Assembly: GCF_050624435.1 (NCBI RefSeq)
Contig: NC_134534.1
Coordinates: 68,967,501-69,031,500 of the forward strand
Direction: 5' to 3'
Origin: Tenrec ecaudatus
Lineage: Eukaryota > Chordata > Mammalia > Afrosoricida > Tenrecidae
Length of the DNA stretch: 64,000 nt
The position numbers were made by a program, and so were the translations under genes. The notes below the pieces were generated by a model. That model searched no databases, was not told the origin of the DNA, and worked only from the letters and a program-made list of their open reading frames with translations. Shown here in pieces: positions 44,460 through 54,411 of the stretch. Every line of letters begins with the position of its first letter. Positions within the stretch are counted from its first letter, which is position 1.

Positions 44460-45942
44460 GTTATCTGTGTTTTATTGACGATGCCAAGGCATTCCGCCGT
44501 GTGGGTCATAACATTGCAAAGAACGGGAATTCCAGAACACCTGAACGGTGATCAAGTGGAACCTGTACACAGACCAAGAGGCAGCCAGCTGACCAGAACA
44601 AAGGGACACTGCAAGATTTAAAATCAGGAAAGGTGTGTGTCGAGGTTGCATCCTCTCACCATACTTGTGCAATCTGTATGCTGAGTAGTATGCTGCAGTA
44701 CAGGAAGACAAACATGGCAGCAGGATTGAAGGAAGGCTTATTAACAACCTTCAGGTTGTGTAGCCAACACAACCTTGCTTGTTGAAGCAAGAGGGCTAGA
44801 AACATTTACTGATGAAGATCAAAGATTATAATCTTCATTGTGGAGTCTCAACATAAAGAAAATAAAAATCCTTACAACTAGACCAATAAGCACCATCATG
44901 ATAAATAGAGAAAGGTTGAAATCCTTTAAAAATTTTTAACCATTTCATTGGCATATAAGTCACAAACCATATGATGAAATAGTTCAATCATCTTGGGAAG
45001 AGTTGTAGAATTATCACCACAATCAATTTTAGCACATTTTGTTCCTTCTTCTACTCATTGCTATTGGCCCCCATTTCTTCCCAAGCTCCCCTGTCATATC
45101 CTGAAGGAACCATTGATCTAGTTACTGTCTCTATTGGTTTACCCAATCCTAGACTTCATATACAGAAAAACATTTAAGACAACCTTAACAAATATAACAA
45201 AGTAAGATGATGAAAAGCCTCAACTGAAAAGAAAGCAGAAAATATCAAAAACTAGAATACATTTTAACATGAGTCAAAAGGAGGCATCTGCAACAATCCA
45301 CTTTCCAATACATTCTGCATAATAGCAAGTTATTCACGTCTCTGGTCAGAGGGGATTCACCAGAGGCTTAATCCACATGTATTCCCCCTTCACTTAAAAA
45401 AGAAAGAAAGAAAACAACTTTTGAAAGGAAGATACAGGAGATAGAATTGTAGACATCTTTAAAATGGTTTCATTTTATTTGAATTGACAATCAGAATGCA
45501 TGGAAGCAACAGTCAAGAATTCAAATGATATCATCGCAGTGGGTGAATCATCTGCAAAGGACCTCTTGAAAGTGCTTAAAAGCAAATATGTAACATTGAG
45601 GACTCTGCCCATGATATTTTCAAGTGCCTCATATGAACAAATGTCTTGGAAGAAGTACAACCGGAATGTTCCTTAGAGGCAAGGATGGCGAGCTTTGTCT
45701 CATGTACTTTGGACATGTTGTCAGGAGAGACCAGTCCCTGGAGAAGGACATCACGTTTGGTAAAGTAGAAGTGAGGTAGAGAAAAAGAGGAAGATCTTTG
45801 GTAAGATGGATTGGCACCATGGCTACAATAATGGACTCACACATAAGAGCAAGTGTGAGAATGGCACAGGATCACTTTGTTCTGTTGCTCACAGGGTTGG
45901 CATGAGTCGGAGCCTGCTTGACGGCACCTAGCAGCAGCAGCA
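44460..45942 (+). mobile_element. AfroRTE LINE, plus, interrupted by an old L1 3'UTR
   Basis: LCFIDDAKAF and GCILSPYLCNLYAE are RT motifs. The element breaks at about 44935 and resumes near 45420 with TTTCATTTTATTTGAATTGAC; its 3' end is GAGTCGGAGCCTGCTTGACGG then CACCTAGCAGCAGCAGC. Confidence 0.85.
44935..45420 (-). mobile_element. Old afrotherian L1 3'UTR nested in the RTE, minus
   Basis: CAAACCATATGATGAAATAGTTC, CTAGACTTCATATACAGAAA and CAAAAACTAGAATACATTTT parallel the 6470-7345 copy. Confidence 0.7.
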
Positions 45943-46250
45943 ACCTCTGCACTGGAAAGCTGGACCAAGAACGAAAGCCCAAGGATTCAAGCCTTTGGAT
46001 GATAATATTGACAAAGAACATGGCCTGCCAGAAGAACAAACACATGTGACAAGGTTCTGTCTCACATATGTTGGACAACTTATCTGGAGGGACCTGTCCC
46101 TGCAGAAGGGCACCTGCTTGGTAAAACAGAGGGCCAGCAAGAAAAGAGGAAAACCCTCAATGGAAAGGAGTGAACACAGTGGGTACAACCATGAGAACAG
46201 TTGTGAGGATGGCACGGGCCGGGGCAGTGCTTTGTCCAGTTTTACATTGA
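45943..46250 (+). mobile_element. Second AfroRTE 3' fragment, plus
   Basis: GAAGAACAAACACATGTGAC, ATGTTGGACAACTTATCTGG and GAGGATGGCACGGGCCGGG repeat the RTE C-terminal region in a second, more diverged copy directly after the first. Confidence 0.75.
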
Positions 46251-46427
46251 ATACCTGGACTATCTGTGAGTCCGAACAAGAAGGTCGGGGACAGGGAGAT
46301 CAAGGAATCAATAGTTTGTACTTAAACACTATGGTTAAAAATATGCAACAAAACCTTTGCCCTTTTTCTTTTGGGGTTTGAATCAGAAGCTTTGTTTGCA
46401 TTTGGACTGCCTTCCCGCTCCTCACAG

Positions 46428-46535
46428 GATCTGTGGTGGTGCCACCCTCCCCAGGGCTGGCAGTACAAAATCACTGGCAGCTCCTTGGGGGAAAGACTGG
46501 CCTTTCTGCTCCCCGGAGATACCATCAGGTAGCAG
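46428..46535 (+). mobile_element. AfroSINE fragment, plus
   Basis: GGGCTGGCAGTACAAAATCACTGG and GGAAAGACTGGCCTTTCTGC only; the ends are lost. Confidence 0.5.
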
Positions 46536-47755
46536 AGGTTTAGGAAGGTGCTTGATCTGAGTGCGATTCTCTCTGCACGCTTTCTTGACTGTATGATTTG
46601 GGGACGTTGACTATTATCTCGGATCTAGCTGCCTTTTTAAGAAAAGAACAGTCATAGCTGACAGGGAAGATGAGATAATATACGTAAAGAAAGCATGCAC
46701 TCAGTGCCAAATCTGATATGATTTAGGGGAAATTATTGACTTTCATAAATATTTGAGAGGCTGTGTTACTCGTTATAAGAATTGTACTCCTGTGGCATAA
46801 AGATGAAAAATTAGGCAAAACAGAAAATAAGAAACTGGACCCTTGAGTATATACGATGCTTTATTGGTCTGCCCAGAACAAGAGCTATCCCTAAAGAAGT
46901 GTTTGGCCTGTTCCCCGTCAGTAAGTACCACCAGCGTCCCTTCCCTGCCCTTCCGGAGAGGAAAAACAGGAGTAAGTCTACGGCAACACACAGCATGACT
47001 TAATGGCAACAGTGTTGCTGTTCGGTACTGTGGAGTTGGTTCCAGGATGCAGCACTGCGAGGTCCTATGCCATCTGCACACTTGTTTTTACATTTGAGCC
47101 CATCAATGCTTAAGAAGCCACCTGGCTCTTTCTAAAGTCCTATTAACCATGAAAGAGAAAGCAAGATATATTTTGCTGAGTACTTTCTTCTCATTCCTAT
47201 GTGGTTAATCGGACCTTTCTTATGCTGCCTATAAGATTTTCTATTAGTGACAATAAAAAAATCCATGCATGTTTAGAGTTCATTCTAGCTTAACAATGAT
47301 CATTGGCCATGGTAAACAGAATGATCTAGGGACATGGCATTTGACTTTCAGCAGGGAAGCCCTCTGTAGCACCTGATGAAATACACTGAATGAACCCAAG
47401 AATGATTGATGTCTGGAGCAGAGACTGAAGCCTAGTGCTTAGGAGGTAATAGGAGTCACATGGATTCTCTTTGGATGCAGAATAAGCTCAGGAATTTTGG
47501 GGTACAGGAAGTACTGTATATCCTTGCCCAATTTAATCCTTGCCCAATTTAATCTGAAGTCAGGGCCAGGGCTGGCCACTGGAGTTACCTTGCCTGCCTG
47601 TGGAAAAATGACAGTGGGCTTGCGAGAGATCTCATGGAAGGTCGTCGATGGAAAAGCTTAAGGAAACGCGTCATGCCTTTGCCTCTTTTGATCTGCCAGA
47701 AACACACTAATACAATCATTTGTTCTTTAAGGATCAAGAGTAGCTTATGCCCGTG
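46536..47755. other. Unassigned sequence
   Basis: About 1.2 kb without recognised repeats or genes. TCCTTGCCCAATTTAATC is tandemly duplicated at 47522-47552. Confidence 0.4.
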
Positions 47756-47759
47756 GACT

Positions 47760-48010
47760 GTTGTTGTTAACTGCCTGAAAGTTGTCCCCTAACCCATGCC
47801 GATCTGCTTGAATAATGGACTAAATACTGTCTGTCTTGCGCCTTCCTCCTAATTGGTTAGAGGTTAAAATGTTATGACCCGTGGGTTTTTTGTTAGCTGA
47901 TGTTTTAGATGTGAATCTCCAAGCCTGTTTTAGTCTGAAGCTCTGTTGGAACCTGTTGAGCACCATAACACCTCCAGTGGCCGCTGGATGGGGGCCCTGC
48001 ATGCGGTTCA
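47760..48010 (-). mobile_element. AfroSINE, second subtype, minus, diverged
   Basis: GAATCTCCAAGCCTGTTTTAG and GTTGGAACCTGTTGAGCACC retain the subtype's middle and head. Confidence 0.45.
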
Positions 48011-48417
48011 TTGCCTGGCAAACCGCTAATACCTTCCCTGTGGACTAAGGCAGGCAAGGTGCATTAAAAAACTCTAGGTGCTATACAGTTGTAACAGTAA
48101 AAATAGAGTCATAATCACAGTAGCCGGGTGCCTTTACAAAAGGACGTAATTTGTATATACTTCATCACATCAGCAAAGTGGAGACAGTGTTCGCATTGAC
48201 TAAGACTAGAGGTCAATAGAGTGGCCTTAACAGGTCAGCAATGACTCCTGATGCCTGTAAAAGAGCAACCTCCTTGGCTGCATTAGGTCACCAGCCTACT
48301 CTGTCCAACGTCACCAGTGTCCCCCTAATATAGACTCTTTTCGGTCATCATTCCATTTGACTTCTCCAGAGGCTTTTACACACTAGACCACTCCCTTTTA
48401 AAAAATTTCTGCTCCCT
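48011..48417. other. Unassigned sequence
   Basis: No repeat or gene recognised. Confidence 0.35.
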
Positions 48418-48585
48418 AGGAGCCCTGGTGGCATAGTAGGTTACACATTTAGCAGCTAATCACTCTGTGGGAGAAATGAGTTGATTTGCTCCCATAAAGA
48501 TTTAAAATCTTGAAAATTCAAAGGAGCAGTAATACTCTGTCCTATATGGTCACTATGAGTCAGAATTGACTTGTTGGCCTTTGGT
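48418..48585 (+). mobile_element. AfroSINE, plus
   Basis: GGAGCCCTGGTGGCATAGTAGG to GAGTCAGAATTGACTTGTTGG. Confidence 0.8.
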
Positions 48586-48599
48586 GGGGCAAATTTAGA

Positions 48600-49560
48600 T
48601 TCCGTGATATCTTTTCTGATTCTTCCACGGCTCTCTGATCAATGCTTCTACTGTCCTTCCTTAATTTCCCCTCTGCTTCTCTTACGTCTGAGCGTTCCTT
48701 AGGCCTCCATCTGCGAGTCTGCCTTTCTTTTTCACTTTGCATAGTTTCCTTATTCTTTTCATCTGTTCCCATGCCACCTTGGGGCTGATGTCTCCAAATC
48801 CATGGCTCTAACCCAAACCTCCTGTGTGTCCTATACCCAACAGCTAATGGGACAAGCACACTTGGAGGTTCCAAAGGCATTTCAAACTCAGTGCATGTAA
48901 AATGAGAACCACCTTTTCCCCATGAATATCTTTCTCCTCCTGGTTTGACTGGATAGTATCCACTGGGTCACCCATGTGTGAAATGTGTGATTCATCCTCA
49001 TTGGCCTCTTTTTCCTGTTCTCCCAATTGACTCAGCTGCCAGGACTGGCCACACAATTTGCTGAGTCCTGCAGTTGCCTTCTAACTTGTCTCTGTTCCTG
49101 CAGTGTGACCTGTCTTCTGCCCACCTACCCCTTCCACTTTTCTGCTAAGAGAGGCAGCGCTGATTATACCCAAGCTGAGAAGCCCTTGGTGACCTGCACT
49201 ACTTGGTCACTCTGTCAAGTCCTCTACCCTCTCCTGGCAGCTGATGTACCATATCTAGTCATCTACTTGTAGCACCATGCCTCAGGGCCTTTGTACTATT
49301 TTTGTTTTAGCCTGGGATGCAACTCCCCCCTTTCCAAATTCAAACACCCGGCTTTCAACTCTTTCCCATCATTGGCTCAGGCCTTTCTTCTGTCCTCAGT
49401 AGAGTTAAGTCTTTGCTCCTTTCCATTCCCAGTCTCCACACACCATTATAGTGGGGTTTCCTTTGGATTTCCTTCATCTACTTTTCTCACTTGACTGTGA
49501 GCTCCAAGAGGGTAAATGCTGCCGTCGATTGATCTTTATAAATCCAATCCCTAGAAGACT
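48600..49560 (+). mobile_element. L2 LINE 3' region, plus
   Basis: Ancient L2 text in order: AAGGCATTTCAAACTCAGTGC, GCCTCAGGGCCTTTGTACTA and ACTGTGAGCTCCAAGAGGG. Strongly diverged; some of the left boundary is uncertain. Confidence 0.6.
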
Positions 49561-49582
49561 ACAGGAAGTAGCTGCCAGTTAA

Positions 49583-49760
49583 GCAGCTCTGGTGGTAGAA
49601 AGGGTTATTCAATGGGCTGCTAACCACAGGATCTATGGTTCACATCCACCATTTGCTCCCTGGGAGCAAGGTGGAGGCTTCCTTTTGTGGGTACATCTGC
49701 CCTGTCCTTATAGGGCTGCTATGAGTCAGAATCGATTCCAGTGAGGTTCCTGCGTCTTTA
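49583..49760 (+). mobile_element. AfroSINE, plus
   Basis: GCAGCTCTGGTGGTAGAAAGG to GAGTCAGAATCGATTCCAGTG. Confidence 0.75.
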
Positions 49761-49907
49761 TCTTCTTTTCCTTCAGCTACTGGTTTATTTTTGGAAGATG
49801 TAAAATGAAGACCCAGTAGTTCAATCGATATTAGGTTTCCTAGTAGCATGCCGATATATAATCACCTCATTATTTGAAGTAGTTTATATGACGATGTCCC
49901 CCACCCC

Positions 49908-49943
49908 CAACACACACACCACACACCACACCACACCACACAC

Positions 49944-50022
<79 letters not shown>
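49908..50022. repeat. (CA)n microsatellite, complex
   Basis: CACCACA variants followed by an uninterrupted CA run of more than 30 units, immediately upstream of the CpG island. Confidence 0.95.
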
Positions 50023-50023
<1 letters not shown>

Positions 50024-50516
50024 TCCTCAGTCAGGGATCTTGTCTTTCTTCAGTTCCCAGAAGCTTCTGTGGTGCCTGAGAGATGAAGGGTGCCCACGGA
50101 TCGGGATAAAGGAACAACTGAGTCTGCTCGCTGCTAGATCAGTAGCTTTGGTTGGACACTCGCTCCTCAGGGACTTCAGTGGCCGCGCTGTCCAGGCCCG
50201 CAGGTGAAGGGCAGCCCCGCGCGGCTCTCCCAGGGCTGGGCTCTGGGACTGCCCGTGCGCCTGCGCTCTGGCCGCTCTGCCCCCGGCGCGCCTGTGTGCA
50301 GTGTCTCTTTGCAGAAGAGGCTGGGGTGACAGCCGAGGGGTGGGGGACAGAGTGCAGCCGGACCCACAGTCTTATTCACAGATTGCTCGGCTGCTGGACA
50401 GAGGCCGTCTCCAAAGGCAGCTCCTCTCCACCCCTGTACCCACTCGCAGTGCCCACCTCTCACCGTTCCGCGCTCAGCCGGCCAGCCGGACGGACAGAAT
50501 CGCGAGTGAGTAGCCG

Positions 50517-50519
<3 letters not shown>

Positions 50520-50558
<39 letters not shown>
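50520..50558. repeat. (GT)n then GCGC tract in the CpG island
   Basis: An uninterrupted GT run ends in GCGCGCGT, an alternating purine-pyrimidine tract that can adopt Z-DNA. It lies about 2.1 kb upstream of the SLCO5A1 ATG. Confidence 0.85.
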
Positions 50559-50562
<4 letters not shown>

Positions 50563-51153
50563 AATTGGGGTGTCCCTGGAATTCCGCGCCGCCTCCCCCA
50601 GCCGCCTCCCGTGGGTCGAGGGTGTATCCGAGTCTGCGCCGCGGAGCAGGTGCCCGCGGTCCCAGCACGGGCTCGGGCGCCCGGGACGCGGGGAGAGAGT
50701 TTGCCGGGATTCCCAGGCTCTGTGCGCGGAGGCCGGTGGGGTTCCCCGGGAAGCTTCCCCGGCGACGAGGCGGGTGGGGAAGCCGCGGTGGGTGAGCGAT
50801 TCGCCGATCCGCAATCCGGGACCGGGGGCGGCTGGACGCCGGAGTGGCTGCCCCCGGCGCACCCCTCCGCCCGCGCCCCCGCCCCTCCACCGTCCCCTGG
50901 GCTCCCGGCTCCTTCCCCCTCTCTGGCCGCCAGCATCACAAAGGCGCGCCGCCGACGGAAACTCCGGGCAGCGCCGCCGGGCGCTCGCCTCTCCCACCTG
51001 GTGCGCCTCTCCGCTCCGGAGGAATGACGTGGGGGGCCCGGGGCACTAGGGCCGGCGTTTTCCCCCAGGGGGACACTCGTTTTCGGCTCTCGCCGAATTC
51101 GAGCTGGGCGGAGGATCGCGGGAGCGGTTCCGACCCGGCCGCGCCGGTGTGTG

Positions 51154-51184
51154 TGGCTGCGCGCGCGCGCGCACGCGCACGCAC
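51154..51184. repeat. Alternating GCGCGC/CACGCA tract
   Basis: About 30 bases of near-perfect alternating purine-pyrimidine sequence inside the CpG island, the second Z-DNA-prone tract in 0.7 kb. Confidence 0.6.
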
Positions 51185-51263
51185 CGGGCTCCCCCCACTC
51201 GTGGCGTGCGCTCCGGGTAAATAGCCCACCTCCAGAGCGGCCCGGCCCGGCGGCTCGGCGCGC

Positions 51264-51317
51264 GGCTCCCGAGGCTCCCGAGGCTCCCGAAGCTCCCGAA
51301 GCTCCCGAAGCGCCCGA
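51264..51317 (+). repeat. 9-bp GC-rich minisatellite, six units
   Basis: Six tandem units of (G/A)GCTCCCGA: three GGCTCCCGA, two AGCTCCCGA and one AGCGCCCGA, followed by a partial unit. The order of variants suggests stepwise slippage. It lies in the CpG island and is probably non-coding. Confidence 0.85.
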
Positions 51318-51484
51318 GGCTGCCTGGCGCCGGCGCTGCGAGCGCCCGGGCGGCAGCCCTTTGTTCGGGGGCGGCCTTCGCCGCCCGGTAGCAGAGCAAA
51401 TTCATTTTCGGTTCCTTTGGACACACGCGCCTGGACTGCGTGCGCGCTGCCACCTCGAATGCCCCTGGTATTTGTAATTGAATA

Positions 51485-51930
51485 GTTCTCTCGGGCGGGG
51501 GTGGCCGGGGATTATTTTTGGTGTGTGTGTGTGGGAGAAAGGAATAGATATATATTTATATATTTAGTGTTGTGTGTGTGTGTGTGTGGGGGGGCGGTGT
51601 GAGAAGCAGGATTCAAAGCCATTCAGTTTTGAATAGGTCTTTGAATTGATGGGGCGGACGGATTCGCTAGCAGCGGCGCACACGTGCCTCAGCACAAGTG
51701 TGTACACAGTTCTACACACAGAATTAAAAAAATTAGAGCTGGGGATGCATTGTGTGTTTGTAAAATTGAAACAACACAACTTTCCATTGTTCTTTGGGGG
51801 GCATTTTCTATTTCCAGGAGGAGTACCAAAAGGTTGTAATTAGTTCACTGTAATATAAAAGACACAGCTTCTTAGTCAGAGCTGCTAGGTTACTAATTGT
51901 TAACCTAAAAGCCCCTGCGCGGTTTAAGGA
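51485..51930. other. AT-rich unique stretch inside the promoter region
   Basis: It contains short GT runs (51518-51532, 51569-51590) and otherwise unique sequence that I cannot assign to any repeat. Its position between two CpG-rich blocks makes it a candidate conserved regulatory segment, but only alignment could show this. Confidence 0.3.
51854..51861 (+). promoter_or_regulatory. TATA-box-like TATAAAAG between the CpG-island halves
   Basis: TATAAAAG sits in an AT-rich island inside the promoter region, 73 bases before three closely spaced GC runs. If used, transcription would start near 51885-51890. No transcript evidence is available, and a chance match in AT-rich sequence is possible. 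Confidence 0.25.
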
Positions 51931-51933
51931 AAA

Positions 51934-51948
51934 GGGGCGGGGCGGGGG
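51934..51948 (+). promoter_or_regulatory. GC-box cluster (GGGGCGGGGCGGGGG)
   Basis: Two overlapping Sp1/KLF-type GC boxes lie 230 bases upstream of the coding-exon acceptor. Three G-runs here and more G-runs at 51969-51976 could also fold as a G-quadruplex. Confidence 0.45.
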
Positions 51949-52252
51949 CAGGTCCGAGGCAGACAATGAGGGAGGGTCTCTGCCGACCGCCTGCCGCTTA
52001 TTGTTCGCCGGCTGCAGGCTGCGGATGGCAGCTGCCCCTCCTCCAGGGCTCGGCTCGACTGTCGTCCCTCAGTCTCACCTGGGGCCGTCGGGGCCACCCA
52101 TCGCCGAGACCCGGGCGCCGGGACACCCGCTCCAGCCCCAGCTGATCTTCGCTGACCACCCTCTCTCTGCTTTGCAGATTGGCAGCTTCGCGCCGGAGGG
52201 TGTAGCAAGCCAGGGCGGCAAGGGCCAGGCACTCTGGGCCCAGCTGGGCTGC

Positions 52253-52258
52253 ATGTAG
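52253..52258 (+). promoter_or_regulatory. Minimal start-stop uORF (ATG TAG) in the SLCO5A1 leader
   Basis: ATG at 52253-52255 is followed immediately by TAG at 52256-52258, 75 bases into the exon and 415 bases before the main ATG. AUG-stop elements can hold ribosomes with an initiator tRNA in the P site and lower downstream initiation. The effect here is inferred. The context (GGCTGCATGT) is weak: C at -3 and T at +4. Confidence 0.6.
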
Positions 52259-52343
52259 TGCCATCCGCAGGACTCGGTGCCCCCTCGCTCGGCACGGGGC
52301 GCACTCGCTGCCGGCGGCGGGCGGATCGGTGGCGGCGGAAGGG

Positions 52344-52508
52344 ATGCGCCTGGGACGCGAACGGCGCCCGCCGCAAGTTACCGCCCGGAGGTGGACGCCA
52401 AGCAGGACTCGTCGCTGGACCGCACGGACCCCTGCCCTTCGAGGCACGCGGCTGGGGAGCCTGTGGGCCGCGTCTGCGGTCAGGATGCTCTGCGTGCCTC
52501 CCTGCTGA
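52344..52508 (+). promoter_or_regulatory. uORF of 54 codons in the SLCO5A1 leader
   Basis: ATG at 52344 has G at -3 and C at +4 and opens a 54-codon Arg-rich frame ending in TGA at 52506-52508. It is out of frame with the main coding sequence. The peptide looks like GC-rich noise, so any role would be through ribosome traffic rather than product. Confidence 0.5.
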
Positions 52509-52606
52509 TGAGCATGCTCTGCTGCGCGCCTCTGACTCCTGCCTCTGCATCCCTTGCCCCCGGCCCCGGTGGGCGCGAGTGCGTGGGCCCAGCTTCGGCT
52601 CCTTGA
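52508..52606 (+). promoter_or_regulatory. uORF of 32 codons overlapping the preceding stop (TGATG)
   Basis: The ATG at 52508-52510 shares its A with the TGA of the previous uORF, the arrangement seen at termination-reinitiation sites. It runs in the main frame to TGA at 52604-52606, leaving 66 bases before the SLCO5A1 ATG. The same stop rules out an N-terminal extension of the transporter from this exon. Confidence 0.5.
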
Positions 52607-52672
52607 GTCGCTGGGTGAAAAGCGCCAGAGTCCTTGAGTACCACCAGCGGCGGTGGAATCTGAGTAAGAGCC

Positions 52673-53588
52673 ATGGCCGAAGGCTCCGGGCTGCAATTCC
52701 GGGTGGGAGAACAAGGGGACGCACCGGCCTCGGAAGGAGCTGTCCAAGAGAAGTCCGAGCCAGAGACGTTTAGGTCCAAGAGTTTACCGGCCCTCCACAG
52801 CGCCTCCTGCCGTCCGTACATCAGCCCCGAGAATGTGGACACCAAATCGGCCTTCAGCTTTACGGATTCTTTGGGCCACCAGGAGCTTCAGCAAGACCCC
52901 AGCCCGCTGCTTCCCAGCGCCTCTGCCCAGTCCACTTCGGCGGGGCTGGCGGGGCTCATGGACTGTAACAACAGGGTGGACGCCAGCAAAGGCGTCTCGG
53001 GATCCTCCACTCTGTCCACGCTCCAGGGGCGAAGATGTCTCTACATGATCCTCACCGATTCCCGTTGCTTCCTGGTTTGCATGTGCTTTCTGACCTTCAT
53101 CCAAGCGTTAATGGTGTCCGGGTACCTGAGCAGTGTCATCACCACCATCGAAAGGCGCTACAGCCTGAAGAGCTTCGAGTCGGGACTCTTGGTCAGCTGC
53201 TTTGACATTGGGAGTCTGGTCGTGGTGGTGTTCGTCAGCTACTTTGGCGGCCGGGGTCGGCGACCCCTGTGGCTGGCAGTAGGTGGACTTCTCATCTCCG
53301 TCGGGGCTGTACTTTTCGCTTTACCGCATTTCATCTCCCCCCCCTACCAGATCCAAGAGTTGAATGCCTCCACCTCCAACGATCGCCTGTGTCAGAATGG
53401 AAACTCCACACTCACTTCCGAGCCTCCCTCCTGCCTCAAGGATCCCGGGAAAAACAATCACTGGATCTATGTGGCTTTGTTCGTTTGCGCACAGATTCTC
53501 ATTGGAATAGGCTCCACACCTATTTATACTCTGGGACCAACCTACTTAGATGACAATGTCAAGAAAGAAAATGCATCCTTGTACCTAG
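52673..53588 (+). CDS. SLCO5A1: SLCO5A1 (OATP5A1) first coding exon, N-terminal 305 residues; partial gene
   Basis: This exon encodes the N-terminal part of an organic anion transporter polypeptide of the SLCO family, a 12-helix plasma-membrane solute carrier; the substrate of OATP5A1 is poorly defined. Residues 1-125 are a Ser/Pro-rich cytoplasmic tail. Membrane segments lie at about residues 132-157 ([20 protein letters not shown]), 169-190, 198-220 and 263-290. The extracellular loop between helices 3 and 4 has N-glycosylation sequons at N231 (NAS) and N244 (NST). The segment [15 protein letters not shown] after helix 4 is a typical OATP signature. Sequence from about residue 120 matches human SLCO5A1 closely from memory; the tail is more divergent. 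The start at 52673 has G at -3 and +4 and is the first ATG after an in-frame stop at 52604-52606. Coding ends with one base of a split codon at the donor; human has Ala next (GCN), which fits. The family length is about 850 residues, so roughly two thirds lies beyond the window. Confidence 0.95.
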
Positions 53589-53969
53589 GTAAGACCTTTC
53601 TGCCCCTGGCGGTTTTAGATACCCTTAGATAAGGTTAAACTCTCGCAGAAATGTACTGTCTGAAAAATCAAAAGGCAACATCCTCTTTCACGCTTTCATG
53701 AATAGTTTAAGTGTTAAGGTTCCTTTTATTTTACATTTAAGCTTGGTGTGATGTACTTTCAATTTGGGAGACAATTAATTAGTAGAGAGTTCTTTGAATA
53801 CAATTTCAGACTCACACTCACAGGCTCCCCCTCCGCTCACCCCACCCCTACTCCCCAACCAGGCAATGCAAACTTTTAATTGTGGAAGTAGTTCCTTTTC
53901 TGTTTCCATGCTTACCTTTTTCAGGGTGGGAGTGGGGAGGGCTCTAATTTATCAAGTTAATCTTCAAAT

Positions 53970-54148
53970 ACGAGAGGCCCTGCTGGTGTAGTGGTTAAGT
54001 GTTGGGCTGTGATTCGCTTGGTCAGCAGTTCAAAACCACTAGCAACTCCGTGGGAATAAAGACTGGGCTTTCTACTCCCTTAAGCAGAATCTCAGAAACC
54101 CACAAGGGGCTCACCATGAGTTAGCATTGACCTGATGGCATGGTTTCT
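53970..54148 (+). mobile_element. AfroSINE, plus (intronic)
   Basis: GGCCCTGCTGGTGTAGTGG to GTTAGCATTGACCTGATGGC. Confidence 0.85.
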
Positions 54149-54242
54149 TGTCAAATAGATAAATCTAGAAGGGTTCTGTAGAAGTTTATACTACAGAGTG
54201 GAGTTTTTGAGTTATTTCTTGCTTCTTCGGTTGCTTCTCCTA

Positions 54243-54388
54243 ATGGAGTGGCCAGATGTGATCCCTACTCTAGCAACCTTATGGGACAGAGGAGAACAGC
54301 TCCATAGGGTTTCCAAAAGCAGACTGCCTCTGCTTTCTTCAGCAGAGAGGCTGGTAGGTTTGAACCACCTGTTTTGCATTTAGCACCA
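54243..54388 (-). mobile_element. AfroSINE, minus (intronic)
   Basis: TAGCAACCTTATGGGACAGAG and GGCTGGTAGGTTTGAACCACC; truncated. Confidence 0.65.
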
Positions 54389-54411
54389 TAGAAGCAGAGA
54401 GCGGCCCACCA

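Larger units (their letters stand above)
50150..52720. promoter_or_regulatory. CpG island around the SLCO5A1 5' end
   Basis: CpG dinucleotides and G+C are dense from about 50150 to 51480 and again from about 51900 into the coding exon, in sharp contrast to the AT-rich flanks. An AT-rich stretch (about 51480-51900) separates the two halves. GC boxes occur at 51934-51948. Possible first-exon donors include GTGG/GTGAGC with GT at 50792 and CGGG/GTAAAT near 51218; I cannot choose between them. The long open frames here are side effects of base composition. Confidence 0.75.
52178..53588 (+). other. SLCO5A1: SLCO5A1 exon with 5'UTR (52178-52672) and coding part
   Basis: The left edge is a strong 3' splice site: a pyrimidine-rich run at 52157-52174 followed by TTTGCAG at 52171-52177. 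The right edge is CTAG/GTAAGA with the GT at 53589-53590. Reading past the donor gives 14 more codons and a stop, which is intron read-through. About 495 bases of GC-rich leader precede the ATG. The acceptor means at least one upstream non-coding exon exists, probably inside the CpG island. Confidence 0.8.

Noticed and set aside
50152-51027. 291-codon plus frame and overlapping minus frames in the CpG island
   Set aside because: Several frames on both strands are open because the DNA is GC-rich; they include a translated GT run and match no known protein.
51924-52747. Long minus-strand frames of 249-266 codons across the SLCO5A1 leader
   Set aside because: They are shadows of the GC-rich leader and coding exon with Arg/Pro/Ala-rich composition.
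52258-52773. 171-codon plus frame overlapping the SLCO5A1 start
   Set aside because: Begins at GTG, not ATG, lies in a different frame from the transporter and has no recognisable domain.
53589-53632. Extension of the SLCO5A1 frame for 14 codons after the donor
   Set aside because: The GTAAGA donor and the family's continuation with Ala-Ile-Met show this is intron; the last residues are not part of the main product.
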